From positions 53,639,128 through 53,703,127 of the forward strand of contig CM057481.1 in assembly GCA_030035585.1 (NCBI GenBank): a stretch of 64,000 nucleotides of DNA, in the 5' to 3' direction. This DNA comes from Dugong dugon. Its lineage: Eukaryota; Chordata; Mammalia; Sirenia; Dugongidae. A program made the translations under genes and the position numbers. Of the stretch, positions 21,530 through 32,774 are shown piece after piece (the stretch's first letter is position 1; each line of letters begins with the position of its first letter). The notes beneath the pieces were generated by a model. It worked only from the letters and a program-made list of their open reading frames with translations. It was not told the origin of the DNA and did no database searches.

Positions 21530-23275
21530 TTATTATAATGAAATGTGCAAAGACCTGGAGTTAGAAAACCAGAAGGGAAGAGCGTACTCCACATTTATCA
21601 AGCTGAAAGAACTGAAGAAAAAATTCAAGCTTCGAGTTACCATACTGAAGGATTCTAAGGGCAAAATACTGAATGATGTAAGAAGTACCAAAAGAAGATG
21701 GAAGGAATATACAGAATCACCGTACCAAAAAGAATAGGTCAATGTTCAACCATTTCAGGAGGTAGCATGTGAAAAGAACTGACAGTACTAAAGGAAGAAG
21801 TCCAAACTGCACTGGAGGCACTGGCGAAAAGCAAGGTTCTAGGAATTGACGGAATACCAATTGAGACGTTTCAACAAACAGAGGCAACATTGGAAGAACT
21901 CACTCATTTATGCTAAGAAATTTGGAAGACAGCTACCTGGCCAACCAACTGGAAGAGATCCATATTCATGCTCATTCCAAAGAAAGGTGATTCAACAAAA
22001 CGTGGAAATATCAAACAGTATTATTAATATCACACATGAGTAAGATTATGCCAAAGATAATTAAAAAATGCTTAAAGCAGTACTTCAATAGGGAACTGCC
22101 AGAAATTCAAGCTGTATTCAGAAGAAGACTGCTGATGTGAGATAGGTCTTTGCTGAAAGCAGGAATACCAGAAAGATGTTTACCTGTGCTTTAGTAACTG
22201 TGCAAAGGCATTAAGCTGTGTGAATCATAACAAATTATGAATAACATTGTGAAGAATGGGAATTCCAGAACACTTAATTGTGCTTATGAGGAACTTGTAC
22301 ATATATCAAGAGGCAGTTGTTCAGACAGAAGAAGGGATACTGTGTGGTTTAAAATCAGGAAAGGTGTTTGTCAGGGTTGCATCCTTTCACCATACTTATT
22401 CAATCTGTATGCTGAGAAAATAATTAGAGAAATTGGACTATGTGAAGAAGAATGTAGCATCAGGATTGGAGGAAGACTCATTAACAATCTGCAATATGCA
22501 GATGACACAACCTTGCTTGCTGAAAGTGAAGAGGACTTCAAGCACTTACTGATGAAAAGAGTACAGCTTTCAGTAGGGACTACCCCTCAACCTAAAGAAA
22601 ACAAAAATTCTCACAACTGGACCAATAAGCAACATCATGATAAATGGAGAAAAGATTGAAGTTGTCAAAGATTTCATGTTACTTGGATCCATAATCAACA
22701 CCCATGGAAGCAGCAGACAAGAAATCAAATGACATACTGCATTGGGCAAGTCTGCTGCAAAAGACCCCTTTAAAGTGTTAAAAAGCAACAATGTCACTTT
22801 GAGGACTAAGGTGCACCTACCCAAGCCATGGTATCTTCAATTGGCTCATATGCATGGGAAAGCTGGACAATGAATAAGGAAGGCCAAAAAGGAATTGATG
22901 CATTTGAATCGCAGTGTTGGCAAATAATATTGAATTTACCACGGACTGCCAGAAGAACAAACAAATCTGTCTTGGAAGAAGTATAGCCAGAATGCTCTTT
23001 AGAAGCAAGGGTGGTGAGACTTTGTCTCATGTACTTCGGACATGTTATCAGGAGGGACTAGTCCCTGGAGAAAGATGTCGTGATTGGCAAAATAGAGGGT
23101 AAATGAAAAAGAGGAAGACCCTCATCAAGATGGATTGACACAGTGGCTGCAACAATTGGCTCAAAAATATCACTAATTGTGAGGATGGTACAGGATTGGG
23201 CAGTGTTTTGTTCTATTGTACAGAGGGTCCCTATGAGTTGGAACTGACTTGATGGCACCTAACAATAACAACAAC
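21530..23275 (+). mobile_element. RTE1/BovB-like LINE, 5' truncated (copy D)
   Basis: It begins abruptly at the linker block 'attataatgaaatgtgcaaa' and continues to the standard 3' end ('gatggcacctaacaataac', 23,250-23,275). EN is absent: 5' truncation during reverse transcription is the usual cause. Confidence 0.9.
21543..23102 (+). pseudogene. RTE reverse transcriptase remnant (copy D)
   Basis: Only linker and RT remain. Visible blocks: 'GIDGIPIETF' (21,843-21,872); a degraded 'YAKAFDCVDH' block with TGA instead of Trp at 22,238-22,240; an open stretch 22,237-22,659 carrying 'KGVCQGCILSPYLFNLYAE' and 'QYADDTTLLAESEED', so the catalytic YADD is intact; then frameshifts. The same TGA occurs in copies B and C. 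Not functional. Confidence 0.87.
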
Positions 23276-23280
23276 CTTAT

Positions 23281-24545
23281 GTTTGACCATTTTGTTCTGA
23301 ATGTGGTTTTCTTTATGTTTACACTGGTTGGGGTTTTGTTGAATTTCTTGAGTTGATGTTTTACACTAAAAAAAAAAAAAAAAAAAATTTCTTCAAATGT
23401 TTTTCTGCTCCATTCTCTGTTTTCCTGCCAGGACTCCAATTACATAACTAGATGATTTGGTGTTATCCCTCAATTGACTGATGCTCTGTATGTATTTATT
23501 TTTTTAATCCTTTTATCCACCTTTGATTAGTTTGAATACTTTCTACTGTTTTTATTAGTTCTTTCTTTTTCAGGGTCCAATGTGCTTCTAAGCCCCTCCT
23601 ATGAACTTAAAATAATACATACTTTTATTTTTTGGTTGTAGAATTTCCATTTTGTTCTTTGGAAAGTTTTCATTTCTCACCTGAAACGCCCCCATTGGAT
23701 CCATCTTTTTCAGAAATCATTTAATACACTGAAAAGAGTTGTTTAAAGTCTTTGCTTTCTAATTTCAATAGCTGTATCATCTATTGATCTGCTTCTATTG
23801 ACTGTGTTTTCTTTTGACTACAGGCCAAATGTCTTGCTTCTTATGTTCATATCTTGTAATTTTCTCCTATCTCACAATTTTTTATTACAGAGGTTATGTA
23901 ACAGTGGAACCTGGTATGTGTATACATACACACACACACACACATCCCAAGTTCCATTGCTATAAATATATATATTTCTGTTTATTCCCAGAGTTTGTAA
24001 GCCCTTTCCTCAGCTTGGTGGTTACAGTGAAGTGTTGGTGATTCATATTCCCCCTAGAATTGAGTTGAACTGGGGCAGTGCCACAGCTGTATTTACATTG
24101 AGTTTTCCTATGATCAGCCCAACTTCCAACCTCGTGTACCTCTACTGCCAATTTTTTTGTCAGTATTTGAGCTGGCAGAGTGTTAGGCTACAATTTCAGA
24201 TATTTTTGGTTCACCTTTGGATTCATCTCTGGCAGAGATCTAAATCTAACACCACCGGAATGTATAGAATGACACGGTTTCTCCTTTCCAGCCTTTCCTG
24301 TACTGCTACTTCTTTGGAAAATTTTGGTACAGAATGGGGGAGTAGGGAGGATAAATTGTTGGATTGAGCAACTTGGTTTTGCTCTTCTAGATTCCAATCT
24401 TTTCTGCCAGCTCATGCAGAATTTATTTTACTATGAGACCCTTTCCCTCCTATATTCATATCTATTACCAAGCCTCTATCTCTCACTGTTGGTGACGAAC
24501 AGAGTACACTGTCCTGTATTCTGTGATTTTTCCAGGCAATGATCA
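23281..24545 (-). repeat. Old L1M fragment (5'/ORF1 region, antisense)
   Basis: Blocks such as 'gttggggttttgttgaattt', 'ttcttcaaatgtttttctgc', 'ccaggactccaattacataa' and 'ctaatttcaatagctgtatc' follow the order of the ORF1 region of old mammalian L1 read from the opposite strand. An A-run at about 23,369-23,387 and a (CA)n at 23,927-23,944 interrupt it. No open frame survives. Confidence 0.65.
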
Positions 24546-24561
24546 CATTTTCCCCTTCCCC

Positions 24562-25085
24562 ACTTGTCTTAGTTATCTAGTGCCTCTGTAACAGAAATAC
24601 AAGTGGATGGCTTTAACAAACAGAAGTTTATTCTCTTCTCTCACAGTCTAGTAGGATAGAAGTCCAAATTCAAGGTGTCAGCTCCAGGGGAAGGCTTTCT
24701 CTCTCAGCTCTGGAGGAAGGTCTTTGTCATCAGTCTTCCCCTGGACTAGGAGCTTCTCCTTGCAGGAAACCCAGGTCCAAAGGATGTACTCTGCTCTCGG
24801 CACTGCTTTCTTGCTGATATGAGGTCCCCATGTCTCTCTGTTCACTTCTCTCTTTCTTATGTCTCATAAGAGATTGGCTCAAGACACGATCCAATCCTGT
24901 AGACTGAGTCCTGCTTCATTAACATAACTGCTGCCTATCTCACCTCATTAACATCATACAGGTAGGATTTACAATACAGGAAAATCACATCAGATGACAA
25001 AAAGGTGGACAATCACACAATACTGGGAATCATGGCCTAGCCAAATTGATACACATATTTTGGGGGACACAACTCAGTCCATGAC
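24562..25085 (-). repeat. MaLR-like LTR, near complete
   Basis: In reverse orientation: 'cttagttatctagtgcctct', 'gtaacagaaatac', 'aagtttattctcttctctca' (reverse of the polyadenylation region), through to 'tattttgggggacacaactc', 'agtccatgaca'. This is the arrangement of ERVL-MaLR solo LTRs. About 520 nt, no internal region. Confidence 0.65.
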
Positions 25086-26584
25086 ACCACTTATTTATCT
25101 TTGCATCCCTGGAGAGCTTGACCCATAATAAGTGTGGTGCTGCTTGCACTTTGCAGGGTATTGTGATTCAAATATGCTAATATTCAAGTTAAAGAGTTGC
25201 TAGACATTCTCATAGAACTTTACAATTTACAAGTAGAGTAAACCATAACTTCCACTAAAATAGCCACTATCATGGTGGGTGATTGAACTGTCACACAGTA
25301 ATGATTCATTCCTAAAGACTGGCTTCATAATAGACCTCAACAAATCTACAAGTGACTACATGACAAAAACCTTTAAGGTTTTAAAATAAATGGTTGAAAT
25401 AAATTGACAAATGCAGTGTGAGTTTAAGGTAGCAGTTTTCATCCTCTATCCCCAAATCCCTTTGAAATGACAATGAGGACATAAAAACTCCATTACCCTT
25501 CTGGAAAATCAAAGCACCCAAAAGAACAGAGGCATTTCAGGTGGCTGGAAAGCAGATGGAATGAAATAGCGTGAAATAAGAGCAGTAAAGACCACAACCC
25601 ACTAGGTGCTGGAACAGATTGTTGAAGGAGTGAGAGCTTTCTGGGATCCTTTCCATCCTGTAGCATTTACTCACCTCCAAGACCCAAAGGACTGCTTCCT
25701 ATACAGAGAGGATAGTCACCTAGGTAGGGATCTAGGTGAACGGTGAGGTGAAAAAGCTAAGCTGAGCAGCATGGCGCTAACTTCAATCTTCCACCAGGAG
25801 ATAAGGAACTAAAAAAAAAAAAAAGAGGAAAAGTAGCTCTGTGCAGTAATATAGTACAATGAAGCCTTCCACCCCCAAAGTAAAGCCTTAAAGGAAACCA
25901 CCTATTTGACTGTATAAAATTAGAGTTCATAAGTTGAAAGGTACCAAGAACTAAGTTGTGCCTTTTCTCCTTCCCTCCTAATGGAGAATAAAAGCGGAAC
26001 ATTCCATTCTCCAAACCAAGTGTTGGGGGATCCAAGAGACTCTCTTGCAGAGACCATGGGTATCTGTTAAGAAGGAAGACTGGCAATCTGCTCTCTACTT
26101 GGACATTTGTTTAGTACATTGTCCTTACTGACCTGTCTTTTGTGCTCTTTTGAGTGTGAGAAAACAAAGTGGGGAAAGACAGCAAGCGAAGAGGGAGGCA
26201 GCAGTGAATCAACCTACACTTGCTACACTCAATGTGACAAAAACATGTGAGTTTCGTGTGGGTCAACTGAACAGGGTTTGTACGGTCTTGCCAATACTCC
26301 ATCCTAGAAGGTTGCCTGCCAAGAAGCTGGGGGTGAGGACTGCAGGTAGAACCTGGGGGTGACTGAGGCATTGGAAGAACTTAAGCCAAACTGGGGAAGA
26401 CTGAGTCAGGAGGAGTCCTATAGGGCTTTCCATAGAACTCACACATGGCACTATGGTGTGGTTAAGGAGCAGGAAACATGAATATGGGACACTTGGAAGT
26501 AATGATAGTACCATTTCATGAATATACCCACAGGAGTTCAGAGTGCTTAAAAAACTGGTCACATATAAGTTTCTGTCTCCTATG
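25086..26584. other. No recognised gene
   Basis: About 1.5 kb with several short open frames on both strands (such as 25,757-26,086 minus and 26,150-26,362 plus) and no recognisable domain or convincing splice structure. A short A-run lies near 25,811. Confidence 0.45.
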
Positions 26585-26940
26585 ATGAACTGTAAGCTCT
26601 TTGATGCCAAGGCCTATGTCTGTCTTGCCTTCTACTCTACTTCTGCTGCCTAGCACAGTGTCTGACATTTAGTGGGTCTCGGTGTGTTTAATAAATATGT
26701 CTTGTATAAATAAACCACGATATCCCACTTCTTCTGTACACTCTCCCCAACTTTATTTTGCTCCTAGCACCCATCTCACTCGACCCATGATATATTTACT
26801 TATATATTTGGTTACTACCTATCTCTCCCATATAAGTTCTAGGAAGGCATGGGCTTTGTTTTGTTTACTGTGTTTCTCAGGGGCCTAGAACAGTGCCTGA
26901 CACCTAGTACGTGTTCAATAAATATTTATGGAATGAGTGC
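26585..26940 (+). repeat. Two L2-type 3' tails
   Basis: The first tail runs 26,585-26,700 ('tgtaagctctttgatgccaa', 'cctagcacagtgtctgacat', 'aataaatatgtc'). The second, 26,735-26,940, has 'gttctaggaaggcatgggct', 'cctagaacagtgcctgacac', 'gttcaataaatatttatgga'. Both match the end of L2 LINEs. Confidence 0.65.
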
Positions 26941-27020
26941 TTTGACTGCATGCAACCCTCAGACACAGAATATGAAAATGGGGAGGGAGGACAGCTAAAA
27001 AGATATACTCATGGCAAACA

Positions 27021-27035
27021 TGTGCTGTGTATTTA
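27021..27035. repeat. Target-site duplication of full-length L1, left
   Basis: The 15-mer 'tgtgctgtgtattta' recurs exactly at 35,252-35,266, beyond the L1 5' end. The T-rich run after it is the L1 tail in reverse. Confidence 0.93.
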
Positions 27036-27049
27036 TTTATTTATTATAT

Positions 27050-28518
27050 TTTATTGTACTTCAGGTGAAAGGTTACAGAGCAAATAGTTTCTCATGAAAT
27101 AGTAGTACACATGTTGTTCTATGACATTGGTTAACAACCCCACAACGTATTAAGCCTCTAAATTCTCAACCTTTTTTTTTTTTTTTTGATGAAAATTACA
27201 GATGGCCAAAGATACACCGTTTCAAAAATTTCTACATTCACAGTTCAGTGACATTGACTACGCTCTTCTAACTGTGCTGTTATTCTCACTTAAGATGAAG
27301 GCTTACAGAACAAAATAGTTTTTCATTTAACAGTTACTACACATGTTGCCCTATGATAATGGTTAACAATCTCACAGCATATCAAGAATATCCTTACTCC
27401 ACCTTGTGTTCCCTATCACCAGGGGACTTCCTTGTCCCCTTCTGTCTTCTGGACCTTGTCACTGGACTACTGTACCTCTTTAGTCTCATTTGGTTTTTTT
27501 TTATTTTTTATTTTAACACCATTTCAAAACTTTTTACTTACACATTTAAGTGATATTGACTATGCTCTTCCAATTGTGCTGCCATTCTCGCCCAAGATGA
27601 AGGCTTACAGGACAAAACAGCCTCCCATTTAATAGTTACTACAAATGTTGCCCTATAGCAGTGGTCAACAATCTCACAATACATCGACAGTGTCCTTACT
27701 CAATTTGTGTTCCTTATCATCAGTTTCCTACTCCCCCTCTGCCTTCTGGCCCTTGTCACTGGACTCCTGTGCCTCGTTAGTCCCATTTAGTTTTACTGGG
27801 CTGTCCATTCCCAGGCTTAACATCGAACCTCGAAGGTAACTTCACCTCTGAGCTGAAAGGGTGTCTGGGGGCCACACTCTTGAGGTTTCTCTAGTATTCT
27901 TTAGGCAGTAAATCTGGTCTTTTTTTTGGGGGGGGAGGGGAGTTAAAATTATGCTCTACATCCTTCTCCAGCTCTGTCCAGAACCCTCTGTTGTGATCCT
28001 GGTCAGAGCAGTCCGTGGTGGTAGCCGGGCACCATCTAGCTGTACTGGACTCAGTCCGGTGGAGGCCTTGGTAGCTGTGGACAATTAGTCCTTTGGACTA
28101 ATCTTTTCGTTGAATCCTGTTCTCTTCATTCTCCCTTGCTCCCGAAGGGATGAGACCAGTGGAGTATCTTAGATGGCCACTCATAGGCTTTTAAGACCCC
28201 AGACACTACTCACCAAGGTAGAATGCAGAGCATTATCTTTATAAGTAGTGTCATGCCAATTGAGCTAGATGTTCCCCGAGATCATGGTCCCCAGAGCCCT
28301 CCGTCCAACAACTCAGTCCCTCAGGGGGTTTGGATGTGTCTATAGGGCCTCCATGACCTTTCCTTGTGCAGGTTGTGTTAGTTTCCCCTGTACTGTGTAC
28401 TATCTCACCTCTCACCCAAGTTACCACTTATCTATTACCTATTTAGTATTCCCCCCCCCCATTCCCTGGTAACCAACAAGGATTGTTACATTTTGCATGT
28501 GAATTTTTTCATGGGTTT
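27050..28518 (-). repeat. L1 3' UTR with three repeat units
   Basis: About 1.47 kb. A ~110-nt unit ('gaaggcttacag...caaaatag', 'agttactac', 'atgttgccctatg', 'ggttaacaatctcac') appears three times, near 27,063, 27,294 and 27,596. The last two lie in a larger ~280-nt duplication (27,214-27,500 and 27,517-27,800) joined by a T-rich spacer. A second distinctive part, 27,980-28,440, includes 'gtccgtggtggtagccgggc' and 'agaccccagacactactcac'. A C-run lies at about 28,451-28,459. Confidence 0.85.
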
Positions 28519-31500
28519 TTACAATAGAGGTCTCATACAATATTTGTCCTTTTGTGATTGACTTATTTCACTCAGCATAATGTCCTCCAGTTTCATCCAT
28601 GTTATGAGATGGTTCACAGATTCATTGTTGTTCTTTCTCGTTGCATAGTACTCCATTGTGTGTATGTACCATAGTTTGTTTATCCATTCATCTGTTGATG
28701 GGCACCTAGGTTGTTTCCATCGTTTTGCTATTGTGAACAATGCTGCCATGAACATAGGTGTGCATATGTCTATTCGAGTGACGACTCTTATTTCTCTAGG
28801 ATATATTCCTAGGAGTGGGATTGCTGGATCGAATGGTATGTCTATTTCTAGCTTTCTGAGGAAACGCCATATCATTTTTCAAAATGGTTGTATCATTTTG
28901 CATTCCCGCCAGCAGTGTATAAGAGTTCCTGTCTCCCCACAGCCCCTCCAACATTTGTTATTTCCAGTATTTTTGATTCATGCCAGTAATGCCGGGGTGA
29001 GATGGTATCTCATTGTGGTTTTAATTTGCATTTCTCTAATGGCTAGTGAACTCGAGCATTTCCTCATGTGTCTGTTGGCCATTTGAATGTCTTCTTTGGT
29101 GAAGTGTCTGTTCATTTCCTTTGCCCATTTTTTGGTAGGATTGTTTGTCTTTTTGTTGTAGAGGTGTTGGATTTTCTTGTAGATTATGGAGATTAGACCT
29201 TTGTCTGACTTGTACTGTCCAAAAATTTTTTCCCAATCTGTAGGTTCTCTTTTGACTCTTTTGGTGAAGTCTTTTGAAGAGCATAGATGTTTGATTTTTA
29301 GAAGATCCCAGTTATCTAGTTTATCTTTTGGGTTTTTTGTGTTGATGTTTATGGTTTGTATCCTGTTAATGCCATGTATTAAGGCCTGAAGTGTTGGTCC
29401 TATTTTTTCTTCTATGAATTTTATAGTTTGAGGCTTTATATTCAGGTCTTTGATCCATTTTGAAGTAGTTTTTGTATATGGTGTGAGGTATGGGTCCTGT
29501 TTCATTTTTCTACAAATGGATATCCAGTTTTGCCAGCACCATTTGTTAAAAAGACTGTCTATTCCCCATTTGATGTATTTTGGGCCCTTGTCAAAGATCA
29601 GGTGACCGTAGGTGGATGGATTTACATCTGGGTTCTCAATTCTGTTCCATTGGTCAATGTCTCTGTTGTTGTACCAGTACCAGGCTGTTTTGAGTATTGT
29701 AGCTGTATAGTAGGTTCTCAAGTCAGGTAGTGTGAGTCCTCCAACTTTATTCTTCTTCTTCAGTAGTGCTTTACTTATTTGGGGTTTCTTCCCTTTCCAT
29801 ATAAAGTTAATAATTAGTTTTTCCATCTCTTTGAAGAATGTTGTTGGTATTTGTATCGGGATTGCATTGTATTTGTAGATTGCTTTAGGTAGAATTGCCA
29901 TTTTCACGATGTTGAGTCTGCCTATCCATGAGTATGGTATGTTTTTCCATTTATGTAGATCCCTTTGGGTTTCATGCAGCAGTGTTTTGTAGTTTTCTTT
30001 GTATAGGTCTTTTACATTCCTGGTCAGATTTATTCCTAAGTATTTATCTTTTTAGGGGCTATTGAAAATGGTATTGATTTCCTGATATCCTTTTCATCGT
30101 TCTCTTTACTGGTGTATAGGAATCCAACTGATTTTTGAATGTTTATCTTGTATCCTGCTACTCTGCTGAATCTTTCTATTAGTTCCAGTAGATTTCTCGT
30201 GGAGTCTTTAGGGTTTTCTATGTATAGTATCATATCATCTGCAAACAGGGAGAGTTTAACTTCTTCATTACCAGTTTGGATGCCCTTTATTTCTTTCTCT
30301 TGCCTTACTGCTCTAGCGAGAACTTCCAGCACAATGTTAAATAGGAGTGGTGATAAAGGGCATCCTTGTCTTGTTCCTGTTTTCAAGGGGAATGTTTTCA
30401 GCCTCTCTCCATTAAGAATGATGTTGGCTGTTGGTTTTGCATAGATGCCCTTTATTATGTTGAGAAATTTCCCTTCTATACCTATTTTATTGAGAGCTTT
30501 TATCAGGAATGGATGTTGGACTTTGTCAAATGCCTTTTCTGCATCAATTGAGATGATCATGTGATTTTTTTCTTTCCTTTTATTTATGTGGTGGATTACG
30601 TTGATGGATTTTCTAATGTTAAACCATCCTTGCATACCTGGTATGATTCCTACTTGGTTGTGGTGTATTATTTTTTTGATATGATACTGAATTCTATTGG
30701 CTAGAATTTTGTTCAGAATTTTTGCATCTATATTCATGAGAGATACTGGTCTGTAATTTTCTTTTTTTGTGATATCTTTGCCTGGTTTTGGTATCAGCGT
30801 TATGCTGGCTTCATAGAATGAATTTGGAAGTGTTGCTTCCTCTTCTATGCTCTGAAATAGCTTGAGTAGAACTGGTACAAGCTCTTCTGTAAATGTTTTG
30901 TAGAATTCTCCAGTGAAGCCATCTGGGCCAGGGCTTTTTTTGGTTGGGAGTTTTTTTTATTACCTTTTCAATCTCTTCTCTTGTTATGGGTCTGTTCAGA
31001 TTTTCAATATCACTTTGTTGTAGTTTGGGTAGGCCGTATGTTTCTAGAAATTTATCCATTTCCTCTAGGTTTTCAAATTTGTTGGAATATAGTTTTTCAT
31101 AATATTCTGTTATAATCCTTTTTATTTCAGTTGGGTCTGTTGTAATGTCCCCAATTTCATTTCTTATTTGGGATATTTGTTCCCTCTGCTGTTTTTCTTT
31201 TGTCAGTCTGGCCAGTGGTTTGTCGATTTTGTTGATTCTTTCTAAGAACCAACTTTTGGTTTTGTTGATTCTTTCTATTGTTTTTCTGTTCTCTATTTCA
31301 TTTATTTCTGCTCTGATCTTTACTATTTCCTTTCTTCCGGTGGTTGTAGGCTTATTTTTGTTGTTCTCTTTCTATTTGTTTGAGTTCTGTAGTTAATGTT
31401 TTGATTTTGTCCCTTTCTTCTTTTTTGATATGTGTATCTATTGCTATAAATTGTCCTCTGAGGACGGCCTTTGCTGGGTCCCAAAGGTTTTGGTATGATG

Positions 31501-32344
31501 TGTTTTCATTTTCATTTGATTCTAGGAATTTTTTAATTCCATCTCTGATTTCTTCTATTACCCATTGATGTGTAAGCAGATTATTATTCAGTTTCCATGT
31601 GTTTGATTTTTTTTCCTTGCTCTTTCTAGTGTTAATTTCTACCTTGATGGCATTGTGGTCAGAGAAGATACTGTGAATTATCTCAGCATTTTGGATCTTG
31701 TTGAGGATTGCTCTGTGGCCTACGATGTGGTCTATTCTGGAGAACGTTCCATGTGCATTGGAAAAGAATGTGTACTTTGCAGCAGTTGGATGGATTGTTC
31801 TATATATGTCTATGAGGTCCAGTTGGCTGATTGTGTCCTTTAGGTCTTCTGTATCTTTGCTGAGTTTCTTTTTAGTTGTTCTGTCCTTTACTGAGAGTGG
31901 TGTGTTGAAGTCTCCTACTATTGTTGTGGAACTGTCAATTTCTCTTTTCAGTGCTGTTAGAGTTTTTTTTATGTATTTTGGAGCCCTGTCATTGGGTGCA
32001 TAGATATTTATTATGGTTATGTCTTCATGATGGATCATCCCCTTAATCATTATATAGTGTCCTTCTTTGTCTTTTATGGTAGATTTTGTTTTAAAGTCTA
32101 TTTTATCTGAGATTAGAATTGCCACTCCTGCTCTTTTTTGATAGTTGTTAGCTTGATATATTTTTTTCCAACCTTTGATTTTTAATAAATTCACATCTTT
32201 GTTTCTAAGGTGTGTCTCTTGTAGACAGCAAATTGATGGATCCTGTTTTCTTATCCATTCTGCCACTCTCCGTCTCTTTATGGATGCATTGAGTCCATTT
32301 ACGTTCAGTGTAATTTTTGATAGATGTGAGTTTGTTGCTGTCAT
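28519..32344 (-). pseudogene. L1 ORF2: endonuclease-reverse transcriptase, disrupted
   Basis: The start ATG is at 32,344-32,342. The first 330 codons are intact (to 31,352) and hold the full APE-type endonuclease. N14, E43, Y115, D145, N147, T192, D205, D229 and H230 are all present at the positions used for human L1 EN. Frameshifts then occur near 31,352, 30,955 and 30,054. RT blocks in between: '[17 protein letters not shown]', '[15 protein letters not shown]' and an intact FADD (ORF segment 30,737-30,036). The 29,907-28,978 segment carries the post-RT region. In-frame stops at 28,978-28,980 and 28,879-28,881 flank the C-terminal CX3CX7HX4C cysteine motif. A 118-codon end (28,875-28,519) follows. 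The protein nicks DNA and primes reverse transcription; this copy would make only the endonuclease part. Confidence 0.95.
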
Positions 32345-32643
32345 TTTGTAGTGCTTTTTTTTGTGATGCTGAAGTTTTCTTTGTTCTTCTTACTCTCTTG
32401 TGCTGAGTTACTTTTGTTTGTGGATTTTGTGTTCATTTCTTTTGTTTTTGTAGGTTTTGTTTTTGTTGAGACTTTATGTCTTTCGTCTTTATTTTTATGA
32501 GGTGGTTTGTTAACTTTTTTGTGGTTACCATGAATTTTACCCTTATCTTTATAATTTTGAAGCAGTCTACCGTTACTTGGTATCACCTTGCCTTCCTCTC
32601 CTTTAGAAGGTTCTATACCTATGCCGTTTGTTCCCTCTTTCAT
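32341..32643 (-). CDS. Lysine-rich small ORF in the L1 inter-ORF spacer
   Basis: A 100-codon ATG-started frame in the spacer between L1 ORF1 and ORF2, on the L1 sense strand. Twenty-four residues are Lys, with many Asn, Thr and Ser; the most basic tract is residues 30-90. No domain was recognised and it is predicted disordered. Its TGA (32,343-32,341) overlaps the ORF2 ATG (32,344-32,342) as ATGA, the layout seen where translation stops and restarts. It could simply reflect A-rich spacer sequence, which tends to read as Lys codons. Real expression is unproven. Confidence 0.35.
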   Translation of the reverse strand: MKEGTNGIGIEPSKGEEGKVIPSNGRLLQNYKDKGKIHGNHKKVNKPPHKNKDERHKVSTKTKPTKTKEMNTKSTNKSNSAQESKKNKENFSITKKSTTK

Positions 32644-32774
32644 TGTTTTGATGTTGTTGTCATCCTTTGATTGATTTCTCTGATTCCCTGTTGTATTTCT
32701 TTTGTTTTTGGAAAGTCCTCTGTAGTTCAGTTCCTAGAATGGTATCTGGTTCATGTGAACCTGCGTCCTAGGTC

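Noticed and set aside
27021-27513. A second truncated L1 inserted into the tail of the full-length L1
   Set aside because: The 15-bp target duplication encloses the whole 3' UTR and no extra duplication lies at the internal T-run. A tandem duplication within the UTR fits better.
28658-29086. 142-codon plus-strand open frame
   Set aside because: It is the reverse complement of the L1 ORF2 C-terminal region; the real coding strand is minus.
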